The notes: generated by a model from the sequence alone, not told the origin. A DNA stretch of 14,035 nt from an uncultured Novosphingobium sp. (GCA_946886365.1 CAMPIM010000094.1:1-14035), one strand, 5' to 3'. Shown: positions 7,397-14,035, numbered from the stretch's first letter. Translations and numbers: made by a program.

Positions 7397-7420
7397 GCGG
7401 GCGACTATAGCGCCGCCCGC
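7397..7420 (-). promoter_or_regulatory. Palindrome and candidate -10 upstream of the receptor gene
   Basis: GCGGGCG (7397-7403) and CGCCCGC (7414-7420) form a perfect 7-bp inverted repeat around a 10-base centre, inside the 122-bp gap before the receptor gene. On the minus strand the centre reads TATAGT, a good -10 match, but the hexamer 17 bases upstream (CTGAAG) is a weak -35. A dyad enclosing the -10 would suit an operator. It could instead be a weak terminator after the SnoaL gene, though no U-run follows. Confidence 0.35.
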
Positions 7421-7484
7421 CTTGTTCTTCAGCAGCCCGCCGCAAAAATGCCGCAGCTGTTGCGTTCGTGCATCATCCGTTGGC

Positions 7485-8015
7485 TCAGGCCGCCCACTCG
7501 ATCAAATGGCTGATGTCGCTGCGTTCTTCCGGCTTGCGGCCAGCGGTGGCAAGGTGGTGCGAGGTGATTTGCGCGTCGGCGGCCAGCGGGCGGATCATCT
7601 CGAACACGCGATCATATTCAGTGCGTGCGATCTTCCATACGCCATCTTCGCGCCGATAGACGTCGCGGTAAATGGCGCTGCCGATGGTGTGGCTGCTGCG
7701 CTCCACGTCGATGAAGATATCCTCCAGATACCAGATCCCTTCGGCGTCATTTTCGCCCGTCAGGGTGATTTCGGGCATATGTCCATGATGCATGGCGACC
7801 GCGCCGGAATGGAAGCTGTTCGCCAGGAACTCCAGCATATTGTCGCGGCCTTCCAACCGGACGCGATAGGTGCCGCCCCGATAATCGACGGTCAGGTCTT
7901 CTGTGAAAAGGGTGCCGAGCAGCGTCAGATCGGCCGTGTCGATTCCCCGGAAATAACGATGCTTGAGGGTCCGGATATCTTCCAGATCGCTGAGCTGCTG
8001 CACAGTATAAGCCAT
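7485..8015 (-). CDS. SnoaL/NTF2-like domain protein (possible dehydratase or isomerase)
   Basis: This 176-residue protein has the SnoaL-like/NTF2 alpha+beta cone fold. An N-terminal helix (LEDIRTLKHRYFRGID) leads to the DLTVDYRGG strand, then AMHHGHMPEI (74-83), WYLEDIF and a C-terminal RREDGVWKIARTEYDR strand. This subfamily includes scytalone dehydratase and the bile acid 7alpha-dehydratase BaiE. Y21 and D26 have the five-residue spacing that I recall for the BaiE Tyr30/Asp35 pair, and several His (76, 77, 79) could supply the base. ATG 8013-8015 is preferred because GGAGAGG lies 4 bases upstream; an in-frame TTG at 8018 lies inside that spacer. It is the first gene of the minus-strand unit leading to the TonB receptor. 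Dehydration or isomerisation of a pathway intermediate is an inference; many family members have no catalytic role. Confidence 0.87.
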   Translation of the reverse strand: MAYTVQQLSDLEDIRTLKHRYFRGIDTADLTLLGTLFTEDLTVDYRGGTYRVRLEGRDNMLEFLANSFHSGAVAMHHGHMPEITLTGENDAEGIWYLEDIFIDVERSSHTIGSAIYRDVYRREDGVWKIARTEYDRVFEMIRPLAADAQITSHHLATAGRKPEERSDISHLIEWAA

Positions 8016-8032
8016 CAAACCTCTCCATATGT

Positions 8033-8089
8033 GACGCGATATGCGATTATTATGCGTCCCCTATACCTGATATGCGTAACAATCTGCAA
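8033..8089 (-). promoter_or_regulatory. Candidate SnoaL promoter with repeated TATGCG motifs
   Basis: On the minus strand TTGCAG (8084-8089) and TATAGG (8060-8065) are separated by 18 bases, a reasonable sigma70-like pair about 45 bases ahead of ATG 8015. Over and just downstream of it lie GATATGCG (8069-8076), TTATGCG (8050-8056) and GATATGCG (8038-8045). There is also an outer GACGC/GCGTC dyad (8033-8037 and 8054-8058). The placement suits repression or activation of this divergent region. The motifs are seen; binding is inferred. Confidence 0.35.
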
Positions 8090-8150
8090 TGACCACTGCA
8101 TTATGTCTGGCGAAGGATGGTGCAGATTGAGTATGGGGTCTATCCATGCG

Positions 8151-8167
8151 ATGCGCCCGCTGCGCAT
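8151..8167 (+). promoter_or_regulatory. ATGCGC-N5-GCGCAT palindrome upstream of SDR
   Basis: A perfect 6-bp inverted repeat (8151-8156 and 8162-8167) with a 5-base centre lies 27-43 bases before the preferred GTG start of the plus-strand SDR. It shares the ATGCG core with the repeats at 8038-8076. It could be an operator or a leader hairpin. If translation instead began at ATG 8146, it would be coding sequence. Confidence 0.3.
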
Positions 8168-8193
8168 TTCTCGAAAAAGGAAAGGATAGGGCC

Positions 8194-8967
8194 GTGGGCG
8201 AAACGGGAGTTGGCAAGGTTGCGATCGTCACAGGCGGCACGCGCGGCATAGGCGCGGCGATTGTCCGGCGTTTGCTGGCTGAAGGCTATGCGGTAGCGAC
8301 CTGCGGCCGCACCGCACCGGATGAGCCGATCGGGGCCAATGGGAAAACGGCGGAATTTGCATCCTGCGACATTCGCGATCCTGCGGCGGTGTCGGACTGG
8401 ATTGCCCAGCTTGTCGCGCGCCATGGCCGCATCGACCTGGTCGTCAACAATGCGGGCGGATCACCGCAGGCCGACGCCGCGACGGCCAGCCCGCGCTTTT
8501 CCGAACGCATCCTGCAACTCAATCTGCTCGCGCCGCTGCATGTCGCGCAAGCCGCCTATCCGCATCTGAAAGCGGTGGGCGGATCGATCGTCAACATCGC
8601 CAGCGTCTCCGGCGCACGTCCCTCGCCCGACACGGCGATCTATGGCGCGGCGAAGGCTGGCCTGCTCAGCCTAACCACCAGCCTGGCGCAGGAATGGGGT
8701 CCGGAGGTGCGGGTCAACGCGATCATCGTCGGCCTGATCGAGACCGAGACGGCTGAAATGACCTATGGCACCCAAACGGCGCAGGATCGGATCGCGTCAT
8801 CGATTCCGCTGAAGCGCATGGGCCGGGGCAGCGACATCGCCGAAGCGGTGGTGTTCCTGGGTTCGCCAGCCGCCGCCTATGTCAGCGGCGCGCGCCTTGA
8901 AGTCCATGGCGGCGGTGAACGGCCGCTGTTCCTGGAAATCGTCAAGGAAGAGGCCGCGAAGGCCTGA
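8194..8967 (+). CDS. SDR oxidoreductase, NADP(H)-type
   Basis: This is a 257-residue classical SDR: TGGTRGIG at 13-20, NNAG at 85-88, Ser137/Ser139, and Y150 and K154 in YGAAK. Arg39 after beta-strand 2 (CGRT) points to NADP(H), as in reductases of the FabG type. The usual VNAxxPG is VNAIIVG (175-180), so the normally conserved proline before the substrate loop is missing. I prefer the GTG start at 8194: AAAGGA (8181-8186) lies 7 bases upstream, and the protein then begins right before the first beta-strand. The in-frame ATG at 8146 would add a 16-residue tail with two Cys and no good ribosome-binding site. The gene stands alone, divergent from the SnoaL gene, and ends at a strong terminator. 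Confidence 0.93.
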   Translation: MGETGVGKVAIVTGGTRGIGAAIVRRLLAEGYAVATCGRTAPDEPIGANGKTAEFASCDIRDPAAVSDWIAQLVARHGRIDLVVNNAGGSPQADAATASPRFSERILQLNLLAPLHVAQAAYPHLKAVGGSIVNIASVSGARPSPDTAIYGAAKAGLLSLTTSLAQEWGPEVRVNAIIVGLIETETAEMTYGTQTAQDRIASSIPLKRMGRGSDIAEAVVFLGSPAAAYVSGARLEVHGGGERPLFLEIVKEEAAKA

Positions 8968-8972
8968 CAAAG

Positions 8973-9010
8973 AAGGGCCGGGCGAGCCTGAACCCGCCCG
9001 GCCTTTGCTT
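8973..9010. terminator. Bidirectional intrinsic terminator
   Basis: The 42-bp gap between two convergent SDR genes is almost filled by a GC-rich hairpin. GGCCGGGCG (8976-8984) pairs with CGCCCGGCC (8995-9003) and extends through a G-T wobble to AA/TT pairs (8973-9006), with a 10-base loop. TTTGCTT follows on the plus strand, and a T-rich tail (CCTTCTTTG) follows on the minus strand, so it can serve both genes. Confidence 0.85.
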
Positions 9011-9864
9011 CAGATACCCAGCAGCGCGCGCTGCTGCTCGCCCAGTTCCGGATTGCTCTGTTCCTGGAAGAAGGCAATGCGGCCAGCGACCGCCTGCTCG
9101 GTCATTTCCGGCTGGCTCGAAATCCAGAATTTGCGCGCAGCAAGACCCTCTACAAAGACGCGGCAGCCTTCGTCCAGGTCCATGCCGTAATTGGCCATCA
9201 TATGGGCCATCGTCGCACGGTGCCCCGCTGCGCTCTCCGGCTCGCCAACGCCTGCATCGGCGTCAAAGATGCTGGTCTTCAGCATGCCCGGAATGATCGA
9301 GCAGACGTTGATCGGCGCCTTTGCGACCTGCATCTCCAGATAGAGGCACTCGCTGAACGACTGGATGGCGTGCTTGCTCATGATATAGGCCGCCTGTGTC
9401 GGCATCTGGCCGAAGGAACCGATGGAGGCGAGGTTCGCGATCCATGCTTCCTGACCCACGCGCAGCATGTGCGGAACGAATGCGCGGACGCCATGCACGA
9501 CGCCATGGATGTTGACGTTCAGCGTCGTTTCCCAACGGGCGGTCGGGATTTCCCAGACATTGCCGATGGTTTCGATACCCGCATTGTTGATCAGCAGGCG
9601 AACCGCGCCGTGACGATCGAACACATCTTGCGCCAGCGCATCGAGCGCTTCGGGCTTTGACACGTCCAGCTGGATCGCTTCCGCCTTGCCGCCAGCCGCC
9701 ACGATCTCGGCGGCGACCTTGTCGGCGCGGCCCTTGTCGATGTCGGTGACGACGACGGTCATGCCGATCTGGCCGCAGCGGCGGGCAAAGCCCATGCCGA
9801 TGCCAGCGCCCGCGCCGGTGATGACGGCGACGCCGCCCGAAAAGACCTTTTCTTCTTCAGTCAT
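9010..9864 (-). CDS. SDR oxidoreductase, NAD(H)-type, 284 residues
   Basis: This is a classical SDR: TGAGAGIG at 16-23, Asp41 at the end of beta-strand 2 (VVVTDID) indicating NAD(H), NNAG at 93-96, Ser147, Y160 and K164 in YIMSK, then IIPGMLKTSIF. A long tail after about residue 200 makes it some 30 residues longer than the minimal SDR. I choose ATG 9862-9864, with GGAG about 10 bases upstream; an in-frame TTG at 9870 is a weaker option. It is the last gene of the GMC operon, 27 bp behind the preceding SDR, and ends at the shared terminator. It probably oxidises a hydroxylated pathway intermediate. I cannot name the substrate. Confidence 0.94.
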   Translation of the reverse strand: MTEEEKVFSGGVAVITGAGAGIGMGFARRCGQIGMTVVVTDIDKGRADKVAAEIVAAGGKAEAIQLDVSKPEALDALAQDVFDRHGAVRLLINNAGIETIGNVWEIPTARWETTLNVNIHGVVHGVRAFVPHMLRVGQEAWIANLASIGSFGQMPTQAAYIMSKHAIQSFSECLYLEMQVAKAPINVCSIIPGMLKTSIFDADAGVGEPESAAGHRATMAHMMANYGMDLDEGCRVFVEGLAARKFWISSQPEMTEQAVAGRIAFFQEQSNPELGEQQRALLGI

Positions 9865-9891
9865 GTTCAAGTTTCTCCGAGAGGGAAGGAA

Positions 9892-10686
9892 TTACATCGA
9901 GGTCAGCGAAGCCGGCGCCGCGGGCAGATAATGGTGATAATAGCCAGCCGCCCAGCCGCCATCGACCGCAAGTTCAGCGCCGCAAATGTAGCTGGCCTCG
10001 TCCGAGCAGAGGAACAGGCTTGCGGCGGCGATTTCCTCGGGCTCGCCAATCCGCTGCAATGGTACGCGCTCATAGCCTGCATTCTTCGCTTCACCTTCCA
10101 GCGCCTGCGGGTTGCCCATGGCCGTGTTGACCCCGCCCGGATGCACCGAATTGACGCGCACGCCCTGATGGCCAAATTCCAGCGCCGCGCTCTTGGTAAA
10201 GCCGCGCACTGCCCATTTGGAACTGCTGTAGAGTGAAACCGAATTGACGCCGCGAAGGCCGTCCACCGACGATATGTTGACGATGGCCCCGCGCTTGGCT
10301 GCACACATCTTGGCCCCGACATGCTTCAGCCCCAGCATCGTGCCCTTGACGTTGATGCCCAGAACGCGGTCGATATCTGCGACGCTCAGCTCGGTGATCG
10401 GGCCGAAAGCCACGACCGCCGCATTGTTGACCAGCGCATCGATCCGGCCATGACGGGCGATCACGGCATCGACCAGCGCGGTCCAGCTGGCTTCGTCCGA
10501 CACGTCGAGGCGCTGGAACATCGCGGCATCGCCGATATCGGCGGCTAATGCCTGACCTTCAGCCTCCAGCACGTCGGCGATGACCACCTTTGCGCCCTCG
10601 CGCGCGAACAGGCGGATCGTCGCTTCGCCCATACCACGCGCACCGCCGGTGACGATGGCGACCTTGTCTTGCAACCTGCCAGTCAT
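9892..10686 (-). CDS. SDR resembling 3alpha/20beta-hydroxysteroid dehydrogenase
   Basis: This 264-residue NAD(H)-type SDR has TGGARGMG at 13-20, Asp38 (VIADV), LDVS at 60-63, NNAA at 87-90, Ser140 in NISSVDG, Y153 and K157 in YSSSK, VNSVHPGGVNT at 178-188 and CGAELAVDGGW at 235-245. The blocks GGARG.G, NISS..GL.G, SSKW.VRG.TK.AA.E and VNSVHPG closely parallel what I recall of Streptomyces 3alpha,20beta-hydroxysteroid dehydrogenase, where the enzyme interconverts steroid hydroxyl and keto groups. Cyclic-alcohol dehydrogenases of bacteria share the same pattern, so a cyclic alcohol in general is the safer call. Its C-terminal tail (GYYHHYLPAAPASL) is longer than usual. It lies third in the minus-strand operon, 28 bp behind the MFE-2-like SDR. 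Confidence 0.95.
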   Translation of the reverse strand: MTGRLQDKVAIVTGGARGMGEATIRLFAREGAKVVIADVLEAEGQALAADIGDAAMFQRLDVSDEASWTALVDAVIARHGRIDALVNNAAVVAFGPITELSVADIDRVLGINVKGTMLGLKHVGAKMCAAKRGAIVNISSVDGLRGVNSVSLYSSSKWAVRGFTKSAALEFGHQGVRVNSVHPGGVNTAMGNPQALEGEAKNAGYERVPLQRIGEPEEIAAASLFLCSDEASYICGAELAVDGGWAAGYYHHYLPAAPASLTSM

Positions 10687-10714
10687 GATTCCTGCTCTTC
10701 CTTGCTGATCAAAC

Positions 10715-11659
10715 TTACTGAATAAAGGTCTTGAACGCGTCCCAGGGCACGTCCGAGGTGTAGAGGGCGGCTTCGTCCATCGACCCAGCCGGAATATGGA
10801 AACCGCTCGTGTCCATCACTGTATCGAATTGTGCAAGCGCCGTTTCAGGAGTCCAGTCCTTGTCGGTCGCGCGATAGCCCCGGGTGACGCCCGCGAACAC
10901 GCGCGTATAGCCGCCACCGCCAGCCGTGAACATCTCGCCATTGCACGGCGCACTATCATGGGCCAGCATCGCTACGACCGGCGCAACCGCCCGCGCGGGG
11001 AAGTCTCGCTCCATCAGGCCGTGGATTTCCGGTCCCATCAGCTGCGTCATCCGGCTGCCCGCGATCGGCATGACGGCATTGATCTTGACGTCCTTGCCCT
11101 GCGCCTGCGTCGCTGCGGCGAGGCCACGCGTCATGGCCCACACCGCACCCTTGGCGGCGGGGTAGGGGACCGCACTACCCATGCCGAACCAGGATCCGGA
11201 CGAGATATTGACGATCCGTCCGTAATCGCGCCCCAGCATGCCGTCCCATACCGCGCGGCACAGATAAAAGGTGCCGCTGGCCGACACGGCCATATCCTTG
11301 TCCCACTGCTCATCGGTCACCGTCGACAATGTACCCGACGCACTGACGATGCCCGCATTGTTGACCAATATGTCGACGCGGCCCCATCGCGTGAGGGCGT
11401 CCTGCACGATCGCTTCCGCGCCTGCCGATGTCGCGACACTGTCGCCATTGGCCTCTGCGATCCCGCCAGCGTCGCGGAGGTCGCGGGCAGCGGCGTCGGC
11501 ATAGCCCTGATCCTTGCCCTCGCCCTGGAAATTGCCGCCAAGATCGTTGACCAGCACCTTGGCCCCGCGCGCGGCGAGCAGGGCGGCATAGGCCTTGCCC
11601 AAGCCACCTCCCGCACCCGTGACGATCGCCACCTTATCGTCGAAACGCAGCTCAGACAT
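10715..11659 (-). CDS. MFE-2/Hsd4A-like SDR (3-hydroxyacyl-CoA dehydrogenase type)
   Basis: This 314-residue SDR matches the dehydrogenase part of peroxisomal multifunctional enzyme type 2 and the stand-alone actinobacterial Hsd4A group. Those enzymes oxidise (3R)-hydroxyacyl-CoA esters, including sterol side chains, and sometimes 17beta-hydroxysteroids. Diagnostic features are TGAGGGLG at 14-21 followed by [14 protein letters not shown] (37-46) after beta-strand 2 with Asp39 for NAD, NNAG at 100-103 and NISSGS at 151-156. Y166 and K170 lie in YPAAK, and AGSRMTQ is at 200-206. The 60-residue C-terminal extension is expected for this group. AAGGAGAGG stands just before ATG 11657-11659. It is second in the operon, 34 bp behind the GMC gene. 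No hydratase, thiolase or CoA ligase is visible nearby, so the CoA-ester substrate is inferred from family. Confidence 0.93.
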   Translation of the reverse strand: MSELRFDDKVAIVTGAGGGLGKAYAALLAARGAKVLVNDLGGNFQGEGKDQGYADAAARDLRDAGGIAEANGDSVATSAGAEAIVQDALTRWGRVDILVNNAGIVSASGTLSTVTDEQWDKDMAVSASGTFYLCRAVWDGMLGRDYGRIVNISSGSWFGMGSAVPYPAAKGAVWAMTRGLAAATQAQGKDVKINAVMPIAGSRMTQLMGPEIHGLMERDFPARAVAPVVAMLAHDSAPCNGEMFTAGGGGYTRVFAGVTRGYRATDKDWTPETALAQFDTVMDTSGFHIPAGSMDEAALYTSDVPWDAFKTFIQ

Positions 11660-11693
11660 CGGCCTCTCCTTTATCTTCCCGATCGCAACAGCG

Positions 11694-13286
11694 TCAGGCT
11701 TTCAAGATCATGTCGGCGGCCTTTTCGGCCACCATCATGGTCGGGACATTGGTGTTGCCGCCGGGGACGCGCGGCATGACCGATGCATCGACGACGCGCA
11801 GCCCTGCCACTCCGTGGACACGCAGTTGGGGATCGACGACCGCCATCGGATCATGTCCCATGCGGCAGGTGCCCACGGCATGGATATCGGAAATCGCCGT
11901 CTCGCGCAGATAGGCGTCCAGCTCGTCATCCGACTGGATGCTTGCCCCCGGCGCCAGTTCCTCGCCCCGGAAGGGATCGAAGGGAGCCTGCGCGAAAATG
12001 TTGCGCACCGCGCGGATGGCGGCGCGGCCCATCGCCATGTCGTTGGCGGTCGACAGGATGTTGGGATCGATCGACAGCGGCGCGGACGCATCCGATCCCG
12101 TCAGCTTGATCTCGCCCACGCTTTCCGGGTTCAGCAGGTCGATATGCGCGAAATAGCCATGGTCCATGATCAGCTTGCGCCCCATCGCCTCATAGAGCGC
12201 CATGGCGAAATGCACCTTCACATCGGGATATTCCGCGCCCGGCATGGTCTTCAAATAAGCGCCGATCTCCGCCGGAGGACTGGCCAGCGGCCCCTTGCGG
12301 AACAGCAGGAAGTTCGCGACGGCCTTGGCCGCGACAACCGGGTGGAAGACGTTGAAGAGGGACACCGGCTGCGTGCAATATTGCTTCACGCTGACTGCCA
12401 CATGATCGCGGTAGTTCTGGCCGACGCCCGGCAGGTCATGCACCACCTGCACCCCCGTCTGGCGCAGATGATCCGCTGGCCCGATCCCCGACAGCATCAA
12501 TATCCAGGGCGAATGGATTGCGCCTGCCGACAGAATAACCTCGCGCGTCGCGTTCGCCTGTTCAAGCTGTCCCGCGCGCCGCCAGCTGACGCCGGTCGCG
12601 CGCCCGTCCTCCACGATCACCCGCTCGACATTGGCGCCGGTAATGACGCGCAGGTTCGGCCGTTTGAGCGCAGGTGTCAGATAAGCGCGCGCCGAGCTCC
12701 ATCGCCGCCCGGCCGACGCAGTGACATCGGCGGGCACCACGCCCTCGCGCTGCGATCCGCTGGGATCATCATTATAGGGTACGCCCGCCGCGATCGATGC
12801 ATCGCGAAACGCCTTGGCAAGCGGATTGTGGATGCCCGGTCGCGAGACCAGCACCGGCCCGCCCCGGCCATGATAGCCTTCCTCGCCGCCGGGCTGGAAA
12901 TCCTCCAGCTTCTTGAAATAGGGTAGCACATCGTCATAGCTCCACCCTTCATTCCCCAGCTGGCGCCAGCCATCATAGTCCGCCGCCGCGCCCCGGTCAT
13001 AGACCATGCCGTTGATGGAGGAGGAGCCGCCCAGCACCTTGCCGCGCGGCGTGTACATCTGCCGTCCGCCCGCATTGGCCTGCGGCACGCTGACATGCAT
13101 CCACTGGAACATGCCGCGATACATGATCGGCAGCAGCCCGCCCGGCGCATGGATGAAGACGCTGTTATCCTTGCCCCCGGCCTCCAGCAGCAGCACGCGG
13201 TTGCGCGGATTTTCCGACAGGCGCCCGGCCAGTGCGCATCCCGCCGACCCGCCGCCCGCGATGATGAAGTCGTAACTATCGGCCAT
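11694..13286 (-). CDS. GMC-family FAD oxidoreductase (choline-dehydrogenase-like)
   Basis: This is a 530-residue glucose-methanol-choline flavoprotein of normal length, which oxidises a primary or secondary alcohol with FAD. The ADP-binding fold is at the N-terminus ([16 protein letters not shown], 8-23, with Glu35 in LLLEAG). The first GMC signature is at 81-99 ([19 protein letters not shown]) and the second at 255-269 ([15 protein letters not shown]). The catalytic His469 lies in HAVGTCRMG and its partner is probably Asn511 in [10 protein letters not shown]. There is no signal peptide, so it is cytoplasmic and likely passes electrons to a quinone or other acceptor rather than acting as a secreted oxidase. 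GGGAGAG precedes ATG 13284-13286. It is the first gene of the four-gene operon with three SDRs and diverges from an SRPBCC gene. In sphingomonads, relatives act on polyethylene glycol, terpenoid and other alcohols; the substrate is open here. Confidence 0.96.
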   Translation of the reverse strand: MADSYDFIIAGGGSAGCALAGRLSENPRNRVLLLEAGGKDNSVFIHAPGGLLPIMYRGMFQWMHVSVPQANAGGRQMYTPRGKVLGGSSSINGMVYDRGAAADYDGWRQLGNEGWSYDDVLPYFKKLEDFQPGGEEGYHGRGGPVLVSRPGIHNPLAKAFRDASIAAGVPYNDDPSGSQREGVVPADVTASAGRRWSSARAYLTPALKRPNLRVITGANVERVIVEDGRATGVSWRRAGQLEQANATREVILSAGAIHSPWILMLSGIGPADHLRQTGVQVVHDLPGVGQNYRDHVAVSVKQYCTQPVSLFNVFHPVVAAKAVANFLLFRKGPLASPPAEIGAYLKTMPGAEYPDVKVHFAMALYEAMGRKLIMDHGYFAHIDLLNPESVGEIKLTGSDASAPLSIDPNILSTANDMAMGRAAIRAVRNIFAQAPFDPFRGEELAPGASIQSDDELDAYLRETAISDIHAVGTCRMGHDPMAVVDPQLRVHGVAGLRVVDASVMPRVPGGNTNVPTMMVAEKAADMILKA

Positions 13287-13376
13287 TATCTCTCCCGCGC
13301 GTCATGCTGACGTCTGTTGTGCTGTGCGATGCCGACGCCGCAGGGACTCGGCCGAATATGCCGGTGCAAGCGGGGT

Positions 13377-13420
13377 CGCATATGATGTCTTGCGTGCTGA
13401 ATTGGTCAATATGATACGCA
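13377..13420 (-). promoter_or_regulatory. Candidate GMC-operon promoter with ATATGAT repeats
   Basis: On the minus strand TTGACC (13404-13409) is a strong -35 match, with TCATAT (13380-13385) 18 bases downstream as a weak -10. ATATGAT occurs twice as a direct repeat (13380-13386 and 13409-13415), with CGCAT-type bases flanking, and overlaps both boxes. CGCATAT (13377-13383) is the reverse of the ATATGCG motif found near the SnoaL promoter. The leader before ATG 13286 would be roughly 85 bases. Confidence 0.35.
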
Positions 13421-13451
13421 GGTCAAGCCGGATTTGCCCGGCCGCCCGCCA

Positions 13452-13479
13452 TTGACCCGCGAACTACCGCTGCTATTGT
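13452..13479 (+). promoter_or_regulatory. Candidate promoter of the SRPBCC gene
   Basis: TTGACC (13452-13457) and TATTGT (13474-13479) are separated by 16 bases, a fair sigma70-like promoter pointing to the plus-strand gene about 100 bases downstream. Its -35 is the same hexamer used by the candidate divergent promoter of the GMC operon, and the two -35 boxes lie 42 bases apart. The 291-bp divergent gap holds no other coding signal. Confidence 0.35.
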
Positions 13480-13577
13480 CTACGCAAACAAACGCGCCAT
13501 TCAGCGGAATCGGCGGCATTCGCGTCGCCAAAATGCGGTACCACGCTTGCCGGTTTGCACATATCAAGGAGAATAGG

Positions 13578-14035
13578 ATGTCCACCGAAACCCTGACCGC
13601 TGATCGCTTCGATCCCTTCAAACTTTATGATCCCGAGACGCTGGTCGCATCCGACCCCATGGAAATCGACGCGCCCGCAATGGTGGTGTGGAAAATCCTG
13701 ACCGATATGTCGCGTTATGGCGAATGGAATCCCTTCTGCGTCTGGGCGGAATCCACGCTGGAGATGGGCGCGCCGGTTCACATGCGACTCGTCAACTATG
13801 CCAATCCCGGCTCGCTGGCGCCCAATTGCGAATATGTCTGCGCGTTCGAACCGGGCCGCCTCCTATCCTGGGAACTGAAGGATAGTGAAGCCTGGCCCTA
13901 TCCCGCCCGCCGCGACCAGATCATCGAAGAACTTGGGGCCGAAAAGTGCCGCTATCAATCGACCGACGCCTTCACCGGCCCGAACGGCATCCATGTCATG
14001 CGTTTCTGCGGCCCATGGGTAACGCCTCACTCTTA
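13578..14035 (+). CDS. SRPBCC (START/polyketide-cyclase-like) domain protein, 3' truncated by the window
   Basis: The frame from ATG 13578 is open for 152 codons to the right edge. AAGGAG (13566-13571) lies 6 bases upstream, so the start is firm. The protein begins MSTETLTADRFDPFKLYDPETL, then enters an SRPBCC fold at about residue 28: MEIDAPAMVVWKILTDM, RYGEWNPFC (46-54). This is the classic first strand, helix pair and W-N-P-F motif. Later stretches such as LEMGAPVHMRLVNY and CAFEPGRLLSWEL follow the beta-strand pattern of the fold. The family binds hydrophobic ligands in a deep cavity; some members are cyclases or hydrolases, others carriers. It is divergent from the GMC operon, so it may share a regulator and handle a hydrophobic pathway intermediate. 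The C-terminus is not visible. Confidence 0.85.
   Translation, partial: MSTETLTADRFDPFKLYDPETLVASDPMEIDAPAMVVWKILTDMSRYGEWNPFCVWAESTLEMGAPVHMRLVNYANPGSLAPNCEYVCAFEPGRLLSWELKDSEAWPYPARRDQIIEELGAEKCRYQSTDAFTGPNGIHVMRFCGPWVTPHS

Noticed and set aside
8146..8193. ATG start for the plus-strand SDR at 8146
   Set aside because: The extra 16 residues are basic and Cys-containing, with no SDR counterpart and no ribosome-binding site. GTG 8194 has a well-spaced AAAGGA.
8973..9010. GC-rich inverted repeat considered as an operator or attachment site
   Set aside because: Its position between two convergent stop codons and T-rich tails on both strands fit an ordinary bidirectional terminator.
10796..11779. 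Open frame (327 codons) on the plus strand
   Set aside because: It is antisense to the MFE-2-like SDR, has low-complexity Arg/His-rich composition and no ribosome-binding site.
11595..12926. Long open frame (443 codons) on the plus strand
   Set aside because: It lies antisense to the GMC oxidoreductase, whose motifs are unambiguous. The translation is rich in Arg and His with no recognisable fold, a normal shadow in high-GC DNA.
13406..13781. Small minus-strand open frames near the SRPBCC start
   Set aside because: They run antisense across the divergent promoter and the start of the SRPBCC gene, which has a firm ribosome-binding site and fold motifs.

Overview
The window looks like part of a catabolic gene island from an alphaproteobacterium, most likely a sphingomonad. 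The reasons are the high-GC coding sequence, a large TonB-dependent receptor with the sphingomonad-style plug and TonB box, and many short-chain dehydrogenases (SDRs) packed with a flavin monooxygenase-type enzyme and a GMC flavoprotein. An intergenic inverted repeat (CCGTTCG..CTGAGC..TGTCGA) of a type I associate with sphingomonad genomes supports this. The taxonomic assignment is inference, because no marker gene is present. I see no tRNA, rRNA, CRISPR array, transposase or phage gene.

Layout, left to right. (A) A plus-strand unit holds the 3' tail of an upstream gene (ends 59), a DHRS1-like SDR (73-936), a classical SDR (948-1700) and a xylose-isomerase-like TIM-barrel protein (1731-2528). 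It ends before a large inverted repeat (2559-2655). (B) A minus-strand unit, read right to left, holds a SnoaL/NTF2-like protein (8015-7485), a TonB-dependent receptor (7362-5095), a LuxR-type regulator (5035-3962) and a luciferase-like flavin-dependent oxidoreductase (3887-2745). (C) A single plus-strand SDR (8194-8967) diverges from the SnoaL gene and ends at a strong bidirectional terminator. (D) A compact minus-strand operon with gaps of only 27-34 bp holds a GMC oxidoreductase (13286-11694), an MFE-2/Hsd4A-like SDR (11659-10715), a 3alpha/20beta-hydroxysteroid-dehydrogenase-like SDR (10686-9892) and another classical SDR (9864-9010). (E) A plus-strand SRPBCC-domain gene diverges from the GMC gene and runs off the right edge.

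The genes fit one job: uptake of a hydrophobic substrate across the outer membrane (TonB receptor), oxygenation (luciferase-like enzyme), and alcohol oxidation or carbonyl interconversion (GMC plus six SDRs). Dehydration or isomerisation (SnoaL-like, TIM barrel), CoA-ester beta-oxidation chemistry (MFE-2-like SDR) and a lipid-binding-fold protein (SRPBCC) complete it, under a LuxR-type regulator encoded between the receptor and the oxygenase. The 3alpha/20beta-HSD-like and MFE-2-like SDRs and the SnoaL protein hint at a polycyclic, steroid- or terpenoid-like substrate, but no enzyme here fixes its identity. No ring-cleavage enzyme, acyl-CoA ligase, thiolase or acyl-CoA dehydrogenase is in the window, so the pathway is incomplete here.

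Regulatory structure is rich. There are hairpins over the stop codon of the second SDR, over the ribosome-binding site of the luciferase-like gene, between the receptor and the regulator, and over the candidate -10 of the receptor. An ATATGCG motif recurs in both divergent promoter regions. No gene-free stretch exceeds 300 bases.
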